Below are positions 45,068 to 53,375 of a DNA stretch of 64,000 nucleotides, piece after piece; the first letter of the stretch is position 1, and each line of letters starts with the position of its first letter. Below the pieces are notes generated by a model. The model did no database searches. It worked only from the letters and a program-made list of their open reading frames with translations, and was not told the DNA's origin. The position numbers and the translations under genes are program-made. This DNA comes from Brevibacillus reuszeri (lineage in GTDB: Bacteria; Bacillota; Bacilli; Brevibacillales; Brevibacillaceae), in contig NZ_LGIQ01000001.1 of NCBI RefSeq assembly GCF_001187725.1, positions 1-64,000 on the forward strand, in the 5' to 3' direction.

Positions 45068-46696
45068 ATGGTGAAGGGGACAGAGCCACAACCTTTTGAG
45101 GAGAATTGGATCGCACAATGGGAATCAACAAAGCCGTTAACTGACAAGTGGATGACTGTGGGCGAGATCCATTACTTTTCAAGCCATGGATTCATTCTCA
45201 TAACAGATGGACATGCTGTTTGGAAGATTAATGGGCAAAGCGTTTATGTGGCATTTGGTCATTTGCTTGCCATTGAGGAAAACACCGTCATCGAAGTCAT
45301 AGAGGGCGGAAACCTCGATTTAGCAGGCTGGCTCATTCATTTTCAAACCTACTCCTTGTTTTCTAAGGAACGAGCAGTGGTGAAATTTGATTGGCATGTA
45401 CCAGTGGGAGGTACCTATCAAATCATGCAGGTAACGGGCGGTTTTTTAACCAGTATTAGCGATCGTTTGAGCGAGGATATGCCGCAGGATAGTGGGAAAA
45501 GAATGGTTGGTAATCAGCATCTGGTAAATGAATTGCTGAAGCAGGGATATCAAGCAGAGGCAAAGGAGCAGCAGACGATCGAAAAAGGAATCCTGCGTTC
45601 GATTGCCTATATACAGGAGCATTATGATGAGGTCATCACACGTGAACAATTAGCACAAGTGGCAGGAGTCAGTCAGTGGCATTACTCACGGAAATTCAGT
45701 GAGCTATGTGGCAAACCCCCTTTAGACTATCTAGCCAATTATCGCATCTATCGTGCGCAAGAAGAGTTATTGCTAACGTCAGCGAGCTCCCAAGAAATTG
45801 CGAAAAAAGTAGGCTTTGAAGATGCCCATTATTTTAGTCGACGTTTCAAGCATTTTGCAGGAGTATCACCGAAAAATTATGCCCCAACCTTACAACAACG
45901 AAGGATTTTGGCAATCTCGCCGCTTTGTGCAGAAGTGTTAATCGTACTCGGCATCATACCACATGCTCTAATGGCTACCCCTTTCCTATTACCCGAGCAT
46001 CAACGACAGCTTTTTCAAAAGCATGGGGTTACGCTTCTGGAAGTCCCGCAATATATGATCCCTGTTGAAGTCATTAGGCAGGAGCAGCCTGAATTAATAA
46101 TTGGACGTTTTCTGACAGAAGAAACAAAGAGAAGACTGCGCACAATTGCACCAATTTTAACAGGTTTCCCTAATGATCTGGATATCCTCCTCAACCAATT
46201 TGCTGCGTTGTTTGATAAAAAGGAAGCAGCAACAAAACGGCAATTACAAATGAAACAGGAAATATACACGGCAAAGGATCAGTTACAAGCAATAATTCAT
46301 TCAGCAGCGACAGTCATGGTGCTGCGCGTAGAGCCTTTCGGGTATCGGTATTTAGGCGGATACTCAAGCGGGGTGTCTCAATTGCTTTATAAAAAGCTGG
46401 AGCTATCACTCCCTGAGTCTTTAAAGGCAGGTGAGGCATGGTTTAACCCTTGCTCTATTGAGCAATTGTCTATGGCGAATCCAGACTATTTGTTTGTAGA
46501 GAAACGCATGATGGAGAACTTTAGCGCAGAGGAAAATATGCAGAAATTAATGGCGAACAGTCAGTGGAAAAAATTGAAGGCGGTAAAAAATAAGCGCGTA
46601 TTCTATATTGATACAAGTCTTTGGGTAGATGGATGCGGAGTAGTGGGACAAAGCATAATCCTCAACCAAATTGTTCGTAGTTTAGTGAGTAGCTAA
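45068..46696 (+). CDS. Btr-like AraC regulator with fused siderophore-binding domain
   Basis: A 542-residue regulator. The N-terminal sensor-like part (1-160) is followed by the AraC DNA-binding domain (about 170-275: SIAYIQEHYDEVITREQLAQVAGVSQWHYSRKFSELCGKPPLDYL and IAKKVGFEDAHYFSRRFKHFAGVSPKNY). Residues 280-542 form a periplasmic-binding-protein-like domain related to FeuA/FhuD, as in the bacillibactin regulator Btr. This domain is clearly related to the lipoprotein encoded next. It should activate iron-siderophore uptake genes when the ferric siderophore binds inside the cell. ATG 45068 follows GAGGAGGG. Confidence 0.9.
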   Translation: MVKGTEPQPFEENWIAQWESTKPLTDKWMTVGEIHYFSSHGFILITDGHAVWKINGQSVYVAFGHLLAIEENTVIEVIEGGNLDLAGWLIHFQTYSLFSKERAVVKFDWHVPVGGTYQIMQVTGGFLTSISDRLSEDMPQDSGKRMVGNQHLVNELLKQGYQAEAKEQQTIEKGILRSIAYIQEHYDEVITREQLAQVAGVSQWHYSRKFSELCGKPPLDYLANYRIYRAQEELLLTSASSQEIAKKVGFEDAHYFSRRFKHFAGVSPKNYAPTLQQRRILAISPLCAEVLIVLGIIPHALMATPFLLPEHQRQLFQKHGVTLLEVPQYMIPVEVIRQEQPELIIGRFLTEETKRRLRTIAPILTGFPNDLDILLNQFAALFDKKEAATKRQLQMKQEIYTAKDQLQAIIHSAATVMVLRVEPFGYRYLGGYSSGVSQLLYKKLELSLPESLKAGEAWFNPCSIEQLSMANPDYLFVEKRMMENFSAEENMQKLMANSQWKKLKAVKNKRVFYIDTSLWVDGCGVVGQSIILNQIVRSLVSS

Positions 46697-46771
46697 CGTA
46701 TGTGAGCACAATAATCCAATAAGATACGCACCAACAGCTATGGAAGGGTGGCTTCTTTTTTGATAACCTTC

Positions 46772-46790
46772 GATAGTGATAATCGTTATC
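46772..46790 (+). promoter_or_regulatory. Fur box
   Basis: GATAGTGATAATCGTTATC differs from the 19-bp consensus GATAATGATAATCATTATC at two positions. It lies 21 bases upstream of the lipoprotein start. Confidence 0.9.
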
Positions 46791-46810
46791 GTTAAAGGGG
46801 CGAATACATA

Positions 46811-47785
46811 ATGTCAAAACGATTGATTATGCTGCTTGGGTGTACTTTATTAGCAATTGCTTTAGTGGCATGCTCGAATTCAGCAACAAGTGAAAAGGAA
46901 GAATCTTCCGCAGGGGAAATACAGACAGCAGCAACGAGAGTAGTCAAGGATACTTTCGGGGATGTGACTATTCCCGCGAGTCCGAAGAACATCATCGTTA
47001 CAAACTCCAGCTATGCAGAATATTTAATTGAAATAGGGGTTACCCCTCAAATTGTTTTATTTGTTCCTTTACTCGAACCGGAATATCGTACTCCCTATTT
47101 TGAAAAACATGGTGTCAAAATCATCTTCTCTGAACAATACCAATTCAATTACGAACAAATGCTTAGCCTTTCACCGGATCTCATTGTTGCGCAAGGGGAA
47201 GGTTTGGAAGCAAAAACGTATGAAGATCTGTCAAAGATTGCACCAACAATTGCCGTATCAGCAGGTCCAGGCATGGAAGAAGCGATACCAAAATTAGCAG
47301 AGATATTTAATAAAACAGAAGAAGCGAATCAAGTACTCTCTGCATTTGGGGAGAAAGCAGCGAAGGCCAAGGAAAAAATTCACCAGGCCATTGGTGACAA
47401 AACCGTACTCGTGCTTCGCGTAGAACCCACCCGATACCGTTATTTAGGATCACAAGCGGGTAATGTTAGTACTCTTTTTTATCAAACACTTGGGTTAAAA
47501 ATCCCTGAAATATTTAAGGATACAAAAGAGTGGTTCACGCCATTTTCTTTAGAAATTTTACCTGATATCAAACCGGATTATATCTTTGTCGAAAAAAGAA
47601 TGATGGAAAACTACGATAGCTCAGAATCACTGAAGGAATTAGAAGAAAATTCACTATGGAAAAATATGGATGCCGTTAAAAATAATCGCGTTTTTCCATT
47701 GAAGACCAATGATTATATCCAAGGGCAAGGCCCAATAGGATCAAGCATGCTCATCGACTATCTCGTAGAAAAGCTGGTGCCATAA
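46811..47785 (+). CDS. Iron-siderophore ABC transporter binding lipoprotein
   Basis: A 324-residue FeuA/FhuD-type binding protein. Lipoprotein signal with lipobox LVAC (Cys21), then a Ser/Glu-rich linker and two lobes joined by a long helix (NQVLSAFGEKAAKAKEKIHQAI). The second lobe contains VLVLRVEPTRYRYLG and IFVEKRMMENYDSSESLKELEENSLWK, nearly the same as in the Btr-like protein. Fur-controlled. No permease or ATPase gene is adjacent, so it must use transport proteins encoded elsewhere. Confidence 0.92.
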   Translation: MSKRLIMLLGCTLLAIALVACSNSATSEKEESSAGEIQTAATRVVKDTFGDVTIPASPKNIIVTNSSYAEYLIEIGVTPQIVLFVPLLEPEYRTPYFEKHGVKIIFSEQYQFNYEQMLSLSPDLIVAQGEGLEAKTYEDLSKIAPTIAVSAGPGMEEAIPKLAEIFNKTEEANQVLSAFGEKAAKAKEKIHQAIGDKTVLVLRVEPTRYRYLGSQAGNVSTLFYQTLGLKIPEIFKDTKEWFTPFSLEILPDIKPDYIFVEKRMMENYDSSESLKELEENSLWKNMDAVKNNRVFPLKTNDYIQGQGPIGSSMLIDYLVEKLVP

Positions 47786-48814
47786 ATGAATAGGAAAGAG
47801 ACGGACATTTACGATATTACGATAGTTGGCGGCGGTCCTGCTGGTATGTACGCAGCTTTTTATAGCGGGATGAGAGCCATGCGTACCAAAATCATCGAGG
47901 CAAAACAGGAGCTAGGGGGATTCATGCGCACATACCCTGAAAAGCTCGTCTGGGATGTAGGCGGAGTAGATCCGATTCGTTGTGAAAGATTGATTGATGC
48001 TTTAGAGAGACAAGCGAAGACATTTGACCCGACGATTGTATTCGGCCAGGAAATTGCAGATATGCAGCGAAGTGAAGATGATATCTTTGTTTTGACATCG
48101 AAAACGGGTGAGCATCACTATACACGAACCATATTATTATGTGCGGGTCGCGGCATGACGCAGGTTCAAAAGCTGGATATAGAAGGTGCAAATCGTTATG
48201 AATTGACGAATCTCCACTATACAGTTACAGATTTGTCGAGGTTCAAAGACAAGTGTGTGCTGATTTCCGGTGGAGGAGATTCTGCGGTAGATTGGGCTAA
48301 TGAAATGGAAAAATGGGCGAAGCAAGTCATCGTTGTCCATCGACGAAATGAATTTACTGCACACGAACTGCCTGTAGCACAAATGAAAGCTTTCGCGAAA
48401 GTAATGGCACCTTATCGGATCGCTCGCTTGTACGGAGAAGGTGATCAAATTGAGACTGTCGCCATCGAACATACAGAGAACGGTGCGATAGAGAAAATAG
48501 CGATAGATGAAGTCATCGTGAGCCATGGATATGATCGCGACTTCGGTCATTTATTGAGATGGGGACTGGCTAAAGAAGACTACGGGGTGTCTGTTGATCT
48601 GCGAATGCGAACGAACATCCCGGGCATATTCGGAGCTGGCGATTTTATCACATATGGCAGCAAGGTTCGCTTAATTGCAGGTGCTTTTCAGGATGCAGTG
48701 TTGGCAGTGAATAGTGCAAAGCTTTATCTCGATCCGGCAGCTCCAGATATGGCGGGTGTCTCTTCTCATAATGCTCGTTTTTTTGAGAAGAACAAAGCGA
48801 TCATCCAAGGATAA
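47786..48814 (+). CDS. Thioredoxin-reductase-like ferredoxin/flavodoxin-NADP reductase
   Basis: A 342-residue FAD protein: GGGPAGMYAAFYSGMR, NADP motif LISGGGDSAVDWANE, VVHRRNEFTAHE, and GIFGAGDFITYG. The CxxC of thioredoxin reductase is missing, as in YumC-type ferredoxin-NADP reductases. It begins right at the stop of the lipoprotein gene, so it is Fur-controlled. In this place it may supply electrons to reduce iron off the imported siderophore (inference). Confidence 0.9.
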   Translation: MNRKETDIYDITIVGGGPAGMYAAFYSGMRAMRTKIIEAKQELGGFMRTYPEKLVWDVGGVDPIRCERLIDALERQAKTFDPTIVFGQEIADMQRSEDDIFVLTSKTGEHHYTRTILLCAGRGMTQVQKLDIEGANRYELTNLHYTVTDLSRFKDKCVLISGGGDSAVDWANEMEKWAKQVIVVHRRNEFTAHELPVAQMKAFAKVMAPYRIARLYGEGDQIETVAIEHTENGAIEKIAIDEVIVSHGYDRDFGHLLRWGLAKEDYGVSVDLRMRTNIPGIFGAGDFITYGSKVRLIAGAFQDAVLAVNSAKLYLDPAAPDMAGVSSHNARFFEKNKAIIQG

Positions 48815-48821
48815 CAAAACG

Positions 48822-48869
48822 AAAGCACAGGATTTGACGAGTTTGCCCCTCGTTTGGATGCTGTGCTTT
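48822..48869. terminator. Bidirectional terminator
   Basis: AAAGCACAG (48822-48830) pairs with CTGTGCTTT (48861-48869), with an inner ACGAG/CTCGT stem. Lies between the convergent reductase and TetR genes. Confidence 0.85.
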
Positions 48870-48898
48870 TGCTTGTTTGCCGTGTGAATTATTCCGAA

Positions 48899-49480
48899 TT
48901 ACTCAAGTGATGCGAGCATCATTTTGACGGCGTTATCAATAAAGGATCGGTTTGGACGAGATTTCAAAAGTACAGTCAGTCCAATTAACGATACAATCAA
49001 CGACTGCGATACAGACTTTGCATCCATATTTGCCTGTAGCTCGCCTGATTTTATCCCACGTTCTATCGCCTCTTGAAAGATGACAGAGAGATACATTTGG
49101 TGTTCTCTTGTCAGGATTTCAAATTTCTCGTCATGAGGAGCAAGCTCGACCATGGTATTAATACAGAAGCATCCACGGCTGAGACTTCCGGCATACTCTT
49201 CATCTACCACCTCTTCAAAAAAAATGCGAAAGGCTTCTTTTACAGACGGATGGTCTTGTAGTCTGGTTCGCACCTCGGAGGCACGAGACATCGTATATTT
49301 GCGTAGTGCGGCCTCGAACAATTCCTTTTTGTCGCCAAATGTTGAATATATGCTGGGGCGCTGTATTCCCATTCGGGAAGTCAGATCACTTAATGAGGTC
49401 GCTTCATACCCCTTCTCCCAAAAAAGCTGCATTGCAGCGTCTAATACTTTTTCTGCGTCAAACTCGCGCGTTCTTGCCAT
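48899..49480 (-). CDS. TetR family transcriptional regulator
   Basis: A 193-residue regulator with the TetR helix-turn-helix (VLDAAMQLFWEKGYEATSLSDLTSRMGIQRPSIYSTFGDKKELFEAAL) and a C-terminal domain (SRGCFCINTMVELAPHDEKF) of the AcrR/YdeS-like kind. It is divergent from an MFS transporter; two related operator-like sites lie between them. Expected role: repressor of the transporter and of itself. Confidence 0.92.
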   Translation of the reverse strand: MARTREFDAEKVLDAAMQLFWEKGYEATSLSDLTSRMGIQRPSIYSTFGDKKELFEAALRKYTMSRASEVRTRLQDHPSVKEAFRIFFEEVVDEEYAGSLSRGCFCINTMVELAPHDEKFEILTREHQMYLSVIFQEAIERGIKSGELQANMDAKSVSQSLIVSLIGLTVLLKSRPNRSFIDNAVKMMLASLE

Positions 49481-49532
49481 AATGAATACCTCTCTCGATT
49501 TTCTCAGATAACGGAATTTAATTCATTACTTA

Positions 49533-49715
49533 TCAGTATGTTATATTCTATGATGATCCGTATGGATTGTCAATTGCACGTTGTTATTGCTATTCGTATA
49601 GTGGGGCGTTTTTTTAGCTAGTGATCGTTTTTGCTAAATGATGATGTTGACAGCGACAGAAAGTGTGGGATATATTTACTGGGCAAAATAACATACTGAT
49701 CGATACGTTATTTTG
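49533..49715. promoter_or_regulatory. Two related TetR operator candidates
   Basis: CAAAATAACATA (49684-49695) and TACGTTATTTTG (49704-49715) form an inverted repeat eight bases apart, just upstream of the MFS gene. TCAGTATGTTATATT (49533-49547), nearer the TetR gene, matches one arm of it in 13 of 15 positions. Confidence 0.7.
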
Positions 49716-49752
49716 GTATTGAATCAACATATGGAGGTAAGGGGAGAACCAA

Positions 49753-51042
49753 ATGGAGGAGGTCATAGAAAAAGTAGCTGTCAAAAAGAAGGTGCAGGCA
49801 GATTCGTCACAGGCGACGTTTGTCACGAGTGGTCCCGTTCCCAGTTCTTCTATGTCACGCTCAGTGACCCTATTGTTTTCGGTTGCCTGCGGAATGTCAG
49901 TTGCGAATATTTACTTTGCCCAGCCACTGCTTGATAATCTCGCACGTGAGTTTGGAATCGACTATTCCATCATCGGCAGCCTGATTACGATCACTCAACT
50001 CTTTTATGCCGTAGGACTGCTTATGCTTGTGCCGCTTGGAGATTTCCTGAACCAACGCAGGCTGATTACAGGTCAGATGCTATTATCAGTGATCGCTTTG
50101 GTGATGGTCGGGACTGCGTCCACCAGCACGGTACTGTTTGCAGGCATAGCTCTGGTGGGATTGCTTGCTGTTGTGACACAAACCCTTGTGGCATTTGCGG
50201 CGACATTGGCAGCCCCTGAGAACCGAGGACAGGTAGTAGGAGTAGTAACTAGCGGAATCGTGATAGGCATTCTGCTTGCGCGAACGTTTTCGGGAGTACT
50301 GACAGATTTCTCGGGGTGGCGGTCCGTTTATCTGGTCTCTGCTGCACTCATGCTTCTGATGGCTTGCGTACTATTTCGGGTGTTGCCAAACAACAGGCGG
50401 GAGAAGCAGCCACAACAACTGTCCTATTCCCGGTTGCTCCGGTCCGTATTTATGCTGCTCGCACAGGAACACATGTTACGCATTCGCTCTGTTCTCGCTA
50501 TGCTGATTTTTGCTGCTTTCAGCATCATGTGGACGCCATTGGTACTGCTGCTAAGTGCGCCGCCATTATCTCTTTCACACACGGCAATCGGTGCGTTTGG
50601 TTTGGCAGGAGTTGCCGGAGCCCTAGGAGCAGCACGGGCGGGAAAGCTAGCGGATGGAGGCTACGGGCAGAAGACCACAGGCATCGCTTTGACTCTGCTG
50701 CTGTTGTCATGGCTACTGATCAGCTACATAGAGCAGTCGCTGTTTGTATTCATTCTTGGAATTGTTCTTCTTGATTTGGCAGTGCAGGCTGTACACGTTA
50801 CGAATCAAAGCATGATTTTCACTTTGCGTATAGAGGCACGTAGTCGTCTCACGGCTGGCTATATGGTGTTTTATTCGATCGGTGTGGCTAGCGGTTCCAT
50901 TACCTCGACCTATGCATATGCCCACTATGGCTGGGACGGAGTATGTTTGCTTGGTGCCTCGGTAAGTGCTCTTGCGCTTCTGTTTTGGGCCATGACCAGC
51001 CGAGTAAAAGCTATGACTGGAAATAAAGCCGGTGCCAAATAA
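49753..51042 (+). CDS. MFS transporter, drug/metabolite efflux type
   Basis: A 429-residue transporter with 12 predicted helices. A 30-residue hydrophilic N-terminus precedes the first helix (VTLLFSVACGMSVANIYFAQPLLD), a motif of the YgaY/YdeA-like DHA1 exporters; PLGDFLNQRRLITGQM is the loop 2-3 motif. ATG 49753 follows GGAGGTAAGGGG. Under the divergent TetR regulator. The substrate is unknown. Confidence 0.9.
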   Translation: MEEVIEKVAVKKKVQADSSQATFVTSGPVPSSSMSRSVTLLFSVACGMSVANIYFAQPLLDNLAREFGIDYSIIGSLITITQLFYAVGLLMLVPLGDFLNQRRLITGQMLLSVIALVMVGTASTSTVLFAGIALVGLLAVVTQTLVAFAATLAAPENRGQVVGVVTSGIVIGILLARTFSGVLTDFSGWRSVYLVSAALMLLMACVLFRVLPNNRREKQPQQLSYSRLLRSVFMLLAQEHMLRIRSVLAMLIFAAFSIMWTPLVLLLSAPPLSLSHTAIGAFGLAGVAGALGAARAGKLADGGYGQKTTGIALTLLLLSWLLISYIEQSLFVFILGIVLLDLAVQAVHVTNQSMIFTLRIEARSRLTAGYMVFYSIGVASGSITSTYAYAHYGWDGVCLLGASVSALALLFWAMTSRVKAMTGNKAGAK

Positions 51043-51131
51043 GTTACTGAAATAGAATCAGCCAGCTTCCTCGTAGCCAGCTTGAAACTAATAGCTCTAA
51101 ATTAAGATATTTCATATTGAGTTTTTTGCTG

Positions 51132-51145
51132 ACCAAGTGGTTGGT
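51132..51145. promoter_or_regulatory. Palindrome ACCAAGTGGTTGGT upstream of the oxidoreductase/esterase operon
   Basis: The arms ACCAA and TTGGT are exact. It sits 33 bases before the start codon and may be an operator. A related sequence is at 14728. Confidence 0.5.
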
Positions 51146-51177
51146 ACAAATAAATATTCAGCTAGGAGAGTGAACTC

Positions 51178-52239
51178 GTGGAGATAGGAATTACTTCGTT
51201 TGTGGAAACAACGCCGGATGTTCATACTGGTAAACTGATCAGTCACGCACAGCGATTGCGTGAGGTGGTCGAGGAGATTGTTCTTGCCGATCAGGTGGGA
51301 CTTGATGTATTTGGCATCGGTGAGCATCATCGCAAGGATTATGCAGCTTCTTCACCGGCCGTTGTGCTGTCTGCAGCTGCACCGTTGACGAAAAGGATTC
51401 GGTTGACCAGCGCGGTGACAGTGCTTTCTTCAGCAGATCCTGTACGTGTCTTTCAGGATTTTGCTACGCTCGATGGTCTGTCTAATGGACGCGCGGAGAT
51501 CATGGCGGGTCGAGGCTCTTTTATCGAATCGTTTCCACTGTTTGGCTATAACCTAAATGACTATGAAGAGCTGTTTGAGGAACATTTGGAACTGCTTCTT
51601 ACCATACAAAAGTCTGAAAGAGTAACCTGGCGAGGCGGACATCGACCAGCGATTAACGATTTAGGCGTGTATCCGCGGCCCGTCCAAAATCCTTTGCCGA
51701 TCTGGATCGGAAGCGGAGGCAATCAGGACTCAGTGGTTCGTGCTGGCTTGCTCGGGCTTCCACTGACGTTGGCGATCATAGGCGGTAGCCCGCGGCAGTT
51801 TGCGCCACTCGTAGAGCTTTACAAAAAGGCAGCCGTACATGCTGGTCATGATGTTTCGCGGCTTAAGGTTGGCTCGCATTCACTAGGATTTGTTGCAGAA
51901 GATACGGAGCTTGCGGCAAACACATTTTTTCCTTCGACCCAAGCAGGTATGAATAAAATCGGCAGGGAGCGGGGCTGGTCACATTACAGTCGGGCTAGCT
52001 TCGATTCAGCGCGCGGTCTGGAAGGCGCAATGTATGTTGGCGATCCAAGCTATGTTGCCGAAAAGATCATTCACCTTCGCAAGCATGTCGGCATTACGCG
52101 ATTCATGATGTATGTTCCGATTTCTACGATGCCGCATGACCAGGTGATGCGTGCCATCGAGCTACTGGGAACAGAAGTAGCGCCACGGGTACGAGAGGAA
52201 ATAGCCAAATGGGAAGCTGAGACACAGCAAGAAGCATAA
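51178..52239 (+). CDS. Luciferase-like (LLM class) flavin-dependent oxidoreductase
   Basis: A 353-residue enzyme of the bacterial luciferase-like monooxygenase family: EIGITSFVETTPD at the start, LDVFGIGEHHRKDYAASSP, LTSAVTVLSSADPVRVFQDFATLDGLSNGRAEIMAGRGSF and PLPIWIGSGGN. It uses reduced FMN; substrate unknown. GTG 51178 behind AGGAGAG. In an operon with the HSL-type esterase 21 bases downstream. Confidence 0.9.
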   Translation: MEIGITSFVETTPDVHTGKLISHAQRLREVVEEIVLADQVGLDVFGIGEHHRKDYAASSPAVVLSAAAPLTKRIRLTSAVTVLSSADPVRVFQDFATLDGLSNGRAEIMAGRGSFIESFPLFGYNLNDYEELFEEHLELLLTIQKSERVTWRGGHRPAINDLGVYPRPVQNPLPIWIGSGGNQDSVVRAGLLGLPLTLAIIGGSPRQFAPLVELYKKAAVHAGHDVSRLKVGSHSLGFVAEDTELAANTFFPSTQAGMNKIGRERGWSHYSRASFDSARGLEGAMYVGDPSYVAEKIIHLRKHVGITRFMMYVPISTMPHDQVMRAIELLGTEVAPRVREEIAKWEAETQQEA

Positions 52240-52260
52240 TCATATTTTGGAGGGATCTAT

Positions 52261-53199
52261 ATGGATTTTCAGAGTCGGGTATTGCCAGAATTAAGACAAG
52301 CATTGGAACAATTTCCGGGTTTTCCATTGAAGGAAAATTTGGAGGCAAGCAGGGCGATGCTGCGAAATCCTCCTATCGAAAAGTCAGAGCACGTAAACAC
52401 GACAAGCCGAATGATTCAGGGGGCGGCGGGAGAAATGCTGGTCAAAATTTACGAGCCTAGCCAGAGAACTGGCAGTAAGCTTCCGGCTATGCTGTGGATT
52501 CACGGGGGAGGCTATGTGCTCGGGCATCCTGATATGGATGACGCTTTATGCGAGCGTTTTGTTCAGGCGGCTAATTGTGTCGTGGTATCAGTTGATTATC
52601 GACTAGCACCTGAACACCCTTATCCAGCGGCTATCGAAGACTGTTATGCCGCATTGCTCTGGATGACAGATGAAGCAGAGTCGCTCGGCATCGATTTGGC
52701 ACGAGTCGCCATCGCAGGGGCAAGCGGTGGAGGCGGTTTGACGGCAGCACTTGCTTTACTGGTACGCGATAAAGGCGGACCAGAACTGATTTTCCAGATG
52801 CCACTGTATCCGATGCTCGACAATCACAATCGCACGGCGTCGAGCTATGAAATCACGGCAGACAACGCAACCTGGAACCGGACGAACAATTTGACGGCTT
52901 GGAGCATGTACCTGGGCGAGGATGCTAGTAAAAATGAGCTGTCTCCATATGCTGTGCCGGCAAGAGCAGAAAGTTTGGCGGGACTGCCGCCGACTTATAC
53001 ATGCATCGGGCAGCTCGATCTGTTTCGGGACGAGACGATCGAATATGTGACGCGTCTTGCGGAAGCGGGCGTAGATGTGGAATTTCAACTGTATCCTGGT
53101 AGCTACCACTGCTTTGAGGTGTTCGTCCCGCAGGCGGAAGTGAGCATACGTGCAAGCCAAAACTATGTGGACGCGATGGCGAGAGCGCTTAATCCTTAA
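52261..53199 (+). CDS. HSL-type alpha/beta hydrolase (esterase), second copy
   Basis: A 312-residue esterase: oxyanion motif HGGGYVLG, SVDYRLAPEHPYPAAIEDCYAAL, nucleophile elbow GASGGGG, acid in GQLDLFRDETIE and His in SYHCFEVF. It is a clear paralogue of the protein at 12777-13718. ATG behind GGAGGG. Likely acts with the preceding flavin oxidoreductase, for instance on an ester or lactone (inference). Confidence 0.92.
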   Translation: MDFQSRVLPELRQALEQFPGFPLKENLEASRAMLRNPPIEKSEHVNTTSRMIQGAAGEMLVKIYEPSQRTGSKLPAMLWIHGGGYVLGHPDMDDALCERFVQAANCVVVSVDYRLAPEHPYPAAIEDCYAALLWMTDEAESLGIDLARVAIAGASGGGGLTAALALLVRDKGGPELIFQMPLYPMLDNHNRTASSYEITADNATWNRTNNLTAWSMYLGEDASKNELSPYAVPARAESLAGLPPTYTCIGQLDLFRDETIEYVTRLAEAGVDVEFQLYPGSYHCFEVFVPQAEVSIRASQNYVDAMARALNP

Positions 53200-53276
53200 G
53201 GGATATTGCCATATAGAGCAAAAAAGTGATATGCTTTCATCAGGAAAAAGATAATGAACTGCTCACCGTAATCTTG

Positions 53277-53322
53277 GGAGCCTGATAATTGATGCTGGGA
53301 AACCGCGTCATGATCAGGCTCC
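53277..53322 (+). terminator. Long hairpin after the esterase operon
   Basis: GGAGCCTGAT (53277-53286) pairs with ATCAGGCTCC (53313-53322); within the loop TGATGC pairs with GCGTCA. TTTATGCTTTTATT follows. Probably the terminator of the upstream operon. Confidence 0.7.
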
Positions 53323-53367
53323 TTTATGCTTTTATTAGGGCCATTTGCCCGACAAAAGCATAAGGAG
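53321..53367 (+). promoter_or_regulatory. Leader hairpin that buries the MFS ribosome-binding site
   Basis: CCTTTATGCTTTT (53321-53333) pairs with AAAAGCATAAGG (53354-53365), one bulged T; GGGC/GCCC forms an inner stem. The 3' arm contains most of the AAGGAG Shine-Dalgarno (53362-53367) of the next gene. Formation would hide it. The 5' arm shares two bases with the preceding hairpin, so the two may compete. Confidence 0.65.
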
Positions 53368-53375
53368 TGACGAGA

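Noticed and set aside
53277..53367. Known riboswitch upstream of the MFS gene (guanidine or azaaromatic type)
   Set aside because: The conserved loop sequences of those classes are not visible; only the pairing itself is reported.
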